DNA of 64,000 nucleotides, taken from the NCBI RefSeq assembly GCF_019737615.1, contig NZ_JAHKKS010000007.1, positions 62,001 through 126,000 on the forward strand, given 5' to 3'. Below the pieces are notes generated by a model. The model was given only the letters and a program-made list of their open reading frames with translations. It made no database searches and was not told the origin of the DNA. Positions 60,956-64,000 of this stretch are shown here, piece after piece. The DNA is from Sphingobium xanthum. Lineage in GTDB: Bacteria > Pseudomonadota > Alphaproteobacteria > Sphingomonadales > Sphingomonadaceae. The number at the start of each line of letters is the position of its first letter. Within the stretch, counting starts at the first letter, position 1. Position numbers and translations under genes: made by a program.

Positions 60956-62938
60956 TCACCAGCCCGATCCGCCACCACCGCCGCCGCCGCCGCCGGAGGA
61001 TCCGCCGCCTGACGATCCGCCACTGCTGCTGCTTGGCGATGTCGCAGCCGAGGAGACCGTGCTGGCGAGCGAGGAGCCGACCGTGCTCGCGAAGCCGCTT
61101 GGGTCGCGCCACATGTCGCTGTTGCCGCTGTACCAGCCCATCGATTGCGTCGCCGCGCCGGTGGCGGCTGCCGTCGCCAGAACAGCGGCGAACTTGTCGG
61201 CCCAGCGGTTCTCGACATCGAGCGCGATGGCATAAGGCAGGTAGCGTTCGAACAGTTCGGGTGTCTTTTCGGGCGGATGCATCGCGTCCAGTCGCTCTTC
61301 CTCCGTAATGCCGAGATAGTGGCGGAAGCCGGCGATCCGATCCATGACAGCCCTGCCCTCCACCGTCGGCGCATACATCCAGCGAAAGGCGAGGATGGCG
61401 ACCGGCAGCAGCGCGAGTGGCGCCAGCACGACATAGGCCCCGTTCGTGATGGCGGCGATGACCGTGCCGAAAGCGAACATGACGGCGAGGCCGCCAGCGA
61501 TGAAGACGCCGAGCCATGCGAGGAAATAGACCCATGTCTGCGGCCCGCTGCGGGCAATGAGGATCAGCCGCCAGGCGATGGCGAAGAGGCCGATCGCCGA
61601 AAGGGGGATGATGAACTGGCTCATCGGGCCGCTGGTGGGGTCGAGCATGATCGCGACCATGGCGATGACGATGATGGCGATGGGGATGGCGACGATGCCA
61701 GCGATTGCCCAGAGCTTGTTGTCGAGGAACATGGTGGTGCCGTAATCGCGCTTCAGGCCTGCCTCGAGCGCGGAGCGGGCGGCTTGCAGTGTCGCATGAT
61801 TGCCCTGTTTGAGTTCGATGCGTTCGCGTCCGGCGAAGAGCGTCGAGCGCATCGCGCTCTCGGGCGCACCGACGTCGCTCGGATTGTCCGAGCGGCCTAT
61901 GTCGGTGCGGCTCAGCGTGGTCGTACCGCGGCTCAGCCAGCCACCCTCCTCCTGATGGATGTGCAGTTTGCCGTGGACGCCGAGGTCGACGATGGCGGCC
62001 GAGAAGGCCTCATTGTCGAAACGCATTTGCGAGATGTAGCGACATGCGGCGGGGGACAGACCGTCGGGCGGCGAGAAGATCGGCACGACCGGCCCGGCAC
62101 GGGGGCCCCGGCCGACCTTGATCCAGCTGCGCAGATAGAAGCCGACAAGGCCGACCAGCGCGGCGCCGGCCGCACCGATCGCGCCCCAATCCTCAAGCCA
62201 CCAGCGCATGCGATCGCTCGATCCCGGCGCATCCAGCACACCCTTGGGGAACGCGGCGGCGACGGTGAGGCCCTGTTCACGCTGCAGTCCCTTCGTGGTG
62301 CGGAAGGCGATGAAGCCGGGGCGCTCCTCGATAACCTCTGCGTCGCGGTCGGTCGCGCCCTGATAGCCGGTATAGACGGCGCGATTGCCGAATTTGGTGT
62401 CGGTCGGCAGCGTGATCCGCGCCTCGGCAATATCGATCGGGAAGGTCCAGCCGGTGCCGGTCGCATTCCAGTAGATCTCGTCATATCCCTCGAAATAGCG
62501 GATCTGGCGCGTCGTCTTGTAACGGATGACATAAGTGTGGACGCCGATCGGCAGCAGCACATCGGCCGAGCCGATGCGGATGCGCACGCCGTTTTCGAGG
62601 CTCATGCGTTCCCATGGCTCGTCCTTGCCGTCGCGCTGCACGGAGACGACATCGAAGCCGACGCGCGTGCGCTGACCGAAGCCGGTCGAATAGCTGGTCG
62701 GAAAATCGCGCTGGATGCCGCGTCGTATCTGGTCGTTGAGCGAGACGAGACGGATTGTCTCGGTGACGTCGAGATCGCCATTCTTCTCGATTCTGACGTC
62801 GCTTGTGAAGCTGAGGATGCGCTCTTCGCCTTGCGAGAGCATGACGGCTTCCACCATTTGCGCCCGGGTCTGTGCCCGCGCCAGAAGCGGCACAAGCAGC
62901 AGAAGCAGAGCGGCTAGGAGGCGCATCGACATGCGCAT
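60956..62938 (-). CDS. DUF2207-domain membrane protein with Gly/Ser-rich C-terminus
   Basis: The 660-residue protein has a signal peptide (RLLAALLLLLVPLLARAQ), then a DUF2207-like extracytoplasmic beta domain (ILSFTSDVRIEKNGDLDVTETIRLVSLNDQIRRGIQRDFPT, YVIRYKTTRQIRYFEGYDEIYWNATGTGWTFPI), followed by one membrane segment, a cytoplasmic part (SPAACRYISQMRFDNEAFSAAIVDLGVHGKLHIHQ) and further membrane segments. It ends in a Ser then Gly tract (SSSSGGSSGGGSSGGGGGGGGG). It starts 4 bp after the LemA stop. LemA and DUF2207 proteins are a recurrent pair of unknown role, possibly in envelope homeostasis. Three nearby ATG codons are possible starts. Confidence 0.9.
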   Translation of the reverse strand: MRMSMRLLAALLLLLVPLLARAQTRAQMVEAVMLSQGEERILSFTSDVRIEKNGDLDVTETIRLVSLNDQIRRGIQRDFPTSYSTGFGQRTRVGFDVVSVQRDGKDEPWERMSLENGVRIRIGSADVLLPIGVHTYVIRYKTTRQIRYFEGYDEIYWNATGTGWTFPIDIAEARITLPTDTKFGNRAVYTGYQGATDRDAEVIEERPGFIAFRTTKGLQREQGLTVAAAFPKGVLDAPGSSDRMRWWLEDWGAIGAAGAALVGLVGFYLRSWIKVGRGPRAGPVVPIFSPPDGLSPAACRYISQMRFDNEAFSAAIVDLGVHGKLHIHQEEGGWLSRGTTTLSRTDIGRSDNPSDVGAPESAMRSTLFAGRERIELKQGNHATLQAARSALEAGLKRDYGTTMFLDNKLWAIAGIVAIPIAIIVIAMVAIMLDPTSGPMSQFIIPLSAIGLFAIAWRLILIARSGPQTWVYFLAWLGVFIAGGLAVMFAFGTVIAAITNGAYVVLAPLALLPVAILAFRWMYAPTVEGRAVMDRIAGFRHYLGITEEERLDAMHPPEKTPELFERYLPYAIALDVENRWADKFAAVLATAAATGAATQSMGWYSGNSDMWRDPSGFASTVGSSLASTVSSAATSPSSSSGGSSGGGSSGGGGGGGGGSGW

Positions 62939-62942
62939 CGAC

Positions 62943-63509
62943 TCAGCTCTTGCTGCCGCCGAAATCGACGACCGGGGCGATCTGCAACGTCGCCACGTCG
63001 TCGGCGTAGGATTCTTCCTTCTTGAAGCCCATTGGCCCGGCGACCAGCACGTCCGGGAAGGATTCGACCGCGGTATTCAAGTCGCGTACCGTGGCGTTGT
63101 AATAGCGGCGAGCGCCGGCCAACTCCTCCTCGATCTCGGACAATTCGCCCTGGAGCTGGCGGAAATTGGCGTCCGCCTTGAGCTCGGGATAGGCCTCGGC
63201 CACGGCGAAGAGCTTGCCGATCATGCCGGTGAACGCCGCGTCGGCCTGCGCGGTCGCGCCGACACCTTTGGCCGTGGTCGCATCGGTGCGGTGGGCGGTG
63301 ACGGCTTCCAGCGTCTCGCGCTCATGCGCGGCATAGCCTTCGACCGTGCGCACGAGATTGGGAATGAGATCGGCGCGTCGGCGGAGCTGGACGGTGATGC
63401 CGCTCCAGGCTTCCCGCACCAAAGCGCGCAGGCGGACCAGCCGATTGTAGATGACGATCAGATACAGCGCCAACAGGACGACAACGCCCAACACGATCCA
63501 CTGCACCAT
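62943..63509 (-). CDS. lemA: LemA-family protein
   Basis: The 188-residue protein has an N-terminal membrane anchor (VQWIVLGVVVLLALYLIVIYNRLVRL) and the helical LemA domain: REAWSGITVQLRRRADLIPNLVRTVEGYAAHERETLEAVTAHR, AVAEAYPELKADANFRQLQGELSEIEEELAGARRYYNATVRDLNTAVESFPDVLVA. Its function is not defined. It is upstream of and probably co-transcribed with the DUF2207 gene. Confidence 0.95.
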   Translation of the reverse strand: MVQWIVLGVVVLLALYLIVIYNRLVRLRALVREAWSGITVQLRRRADLIPNLVRTVEGYAAHERETLEAVTAHRTDATTAKGVGATAQADAAFTGMIGKLFAVAEAYPELKADANFRQLQGELSEIEEELAGARRYYNATVRDLNTAVESFPDVLVAGPMGFKKEESYADDVATLQIAPVVDFGGSKS

Positions 63510-63609
63510 TGATCCCCCCTCGATCGACTGCGTGATGCCTTTGGATCACAATCCGCGGCAACTGACCAGAGGCGATGCTAATGCCTTGGCTTTTGCGGAC
63601 GATCAGCCC

Positions 63610-64000
63610 ATGGTCGATCGCACCATGGCAGACGACGCGACGATCAGGGACACGGTTCTGCCCGAGGAGCTTGTTTCGCGCGCGCGGCAAGTCATCGAAG
63701 CCAACAAGAGAATCGGGCGGCGCATCGCGGTGGCTGAAAGCTGCACGGGCGGACTCGTTTCGGCGGCCCTGACCGAGATTCCCGGATCGTCATCCGTGTT
63801 CGAAGCAGGCTTCATCACCTACGCGAATGAGCAGAAGACCAGCCTGCTGGGCGTCGCCGGGGATGTGCTGGACACGTTCGGCGCTGTCTCGATCGCGACG
63901 GCCTGGGCGATGGCGCAAGGCGCGCTGACCCGCAGCGGCGCGGATGTCGCGGTCTCGATCACAGGCATTGCCGGACCGGATGGCGGGACCGACCTGAAGC
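63610..64000 (+). CDS. pncC: CinA C-terminal-domain protein, probable nicotinamide-nucleotide amidase (3' end outside the window)
   Basis: The visible frame encodes RIGRRIAVAESCTGGLVSAALTEIPGSSSVFEAGFITYANEQKTSLLGV, LDTFGAVSIATAWAMAQGALTRSGADVAVSITGIAGPDGGT, the CinA C-terminal domain that deamidates nicotinamide mononucleotide. ESCTGG and GIAGPDGGT are its signature loops. No long N-terminal competence domain is present, so it looks like the short PncC form. Start candidates are ATG 63610 and 63625, with a further in-frame ATG at 63535; I use 63610. It is in the conserved pncC/ispDF/ntr neighbourhood. Confidence 0.9.
   Translation, partial: MVDRTMADDATIRDTVLPEELVSRARQVIEANKRIGRRIAVAESCTGGLVSAALTEIPGSSSVFEAGFITYANEQKTSLLGVAGDVLDTFGAVSIATAWAMAQGALTRSGADVAVSITGIAGPDGGTDLK

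Overview
This is a high-G+C chromosomal segment from an alphaproteobacterium, most likely a sphingomonad (order Sphingomonadales). The strongest evidence is the gene order at the right end: pncC/cinA ... ispDF, dusB(nifR3)-ntrB-ntrC-ntrY-ntrX-hfq-hflX and a convergent mazG, which is the classic alphaproteobacterial nitrogen-regulation locus. It carries a double-length Hfq of the kind reported from Novosphingobium. A fused ispDF, the aroB-aroK/xerD-accA block and the comF-grx-nit-DUF1178 block also fit this lineage. Nearly all of the window is ordinary core chromosome. The clear accessory piece is a roughly 1.2-kb insert at a tRNA-Arg gene.

Layout. 1-6.4 kb: glyQ (5' end missing), glyS, ppdK and a small coupled gene. 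glyS contains an in-frame palindromic repeat element. 6.5-7.8 kb: tRNA-Arg(ACG) followed by a lower-G+C mini-island bounded by a 15-bp duplication of the tRNA 3' end and holding one unknown gene. 8-17.3 kb: a SnoaL-like protein, a TonB-dependent receptor, a three-gene operon (NTF2-like/GNAT/nitrilase), alanine dehydrogenase, an M64-type lipoprotein peptidase with a secreted partner, and rppH. 17.4-27.8 kb: korAB, a membrane hydrolase, photolyase, a cyclopropane-fatty-acid-synthase-like enzyme, a large patatin, an EEP-family phosphatase and a host-attachment-family protein. 27.8-32.4 kb: a tightly coupled radA-cvpA-scaffold-antiporter-DUF423 operon. 32.6-38.3 kb: aroBK, two lineage-specific envelope genes, xerD and accA. 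38.5-44.5 kb: an M48 peptidase, two orphan Flp pilins with a strong terminator, mutT, a methyltransferase, comF-grxC-nit-DUF1178 and tRNA-Arg(CCT). 44.6-49.1 kb: a small polysaccharide group (GT4 glycosyltransferase; Gfo/Idh/MocA oxidoreductase, WecG/TagA-type glycosyltransferase and an unusual TIM-barrel protein). 49.2-64 kb: a candidate dif site, mazG, hflX, tandem hfq, the ntr operon, dusB, ispDF, a DUF2207/LemA pair and the start of pncC.

Connections. The ntrBC and ntrYX two-component systems, coupled to dusB and hfq, form the nitrogen and redox regulatory block. xerD lies in the same window as a 28-bp sequence that closely matches the XerCD dif consensus. The predominant coding strand changes from + to - across that site, as expected near a replication terminus. 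The most unusual items are the palindromic insertion inside glyS, the tandem Hfq with divergent halves, the dif-like site, the tRNA-borne mini-island with repeated integrase-arm-like motifs, and an hflX gene with no canonical start codon for its conserved N-terminus. I see no CRISPR array, insertion sequence, prophage or rRNA.
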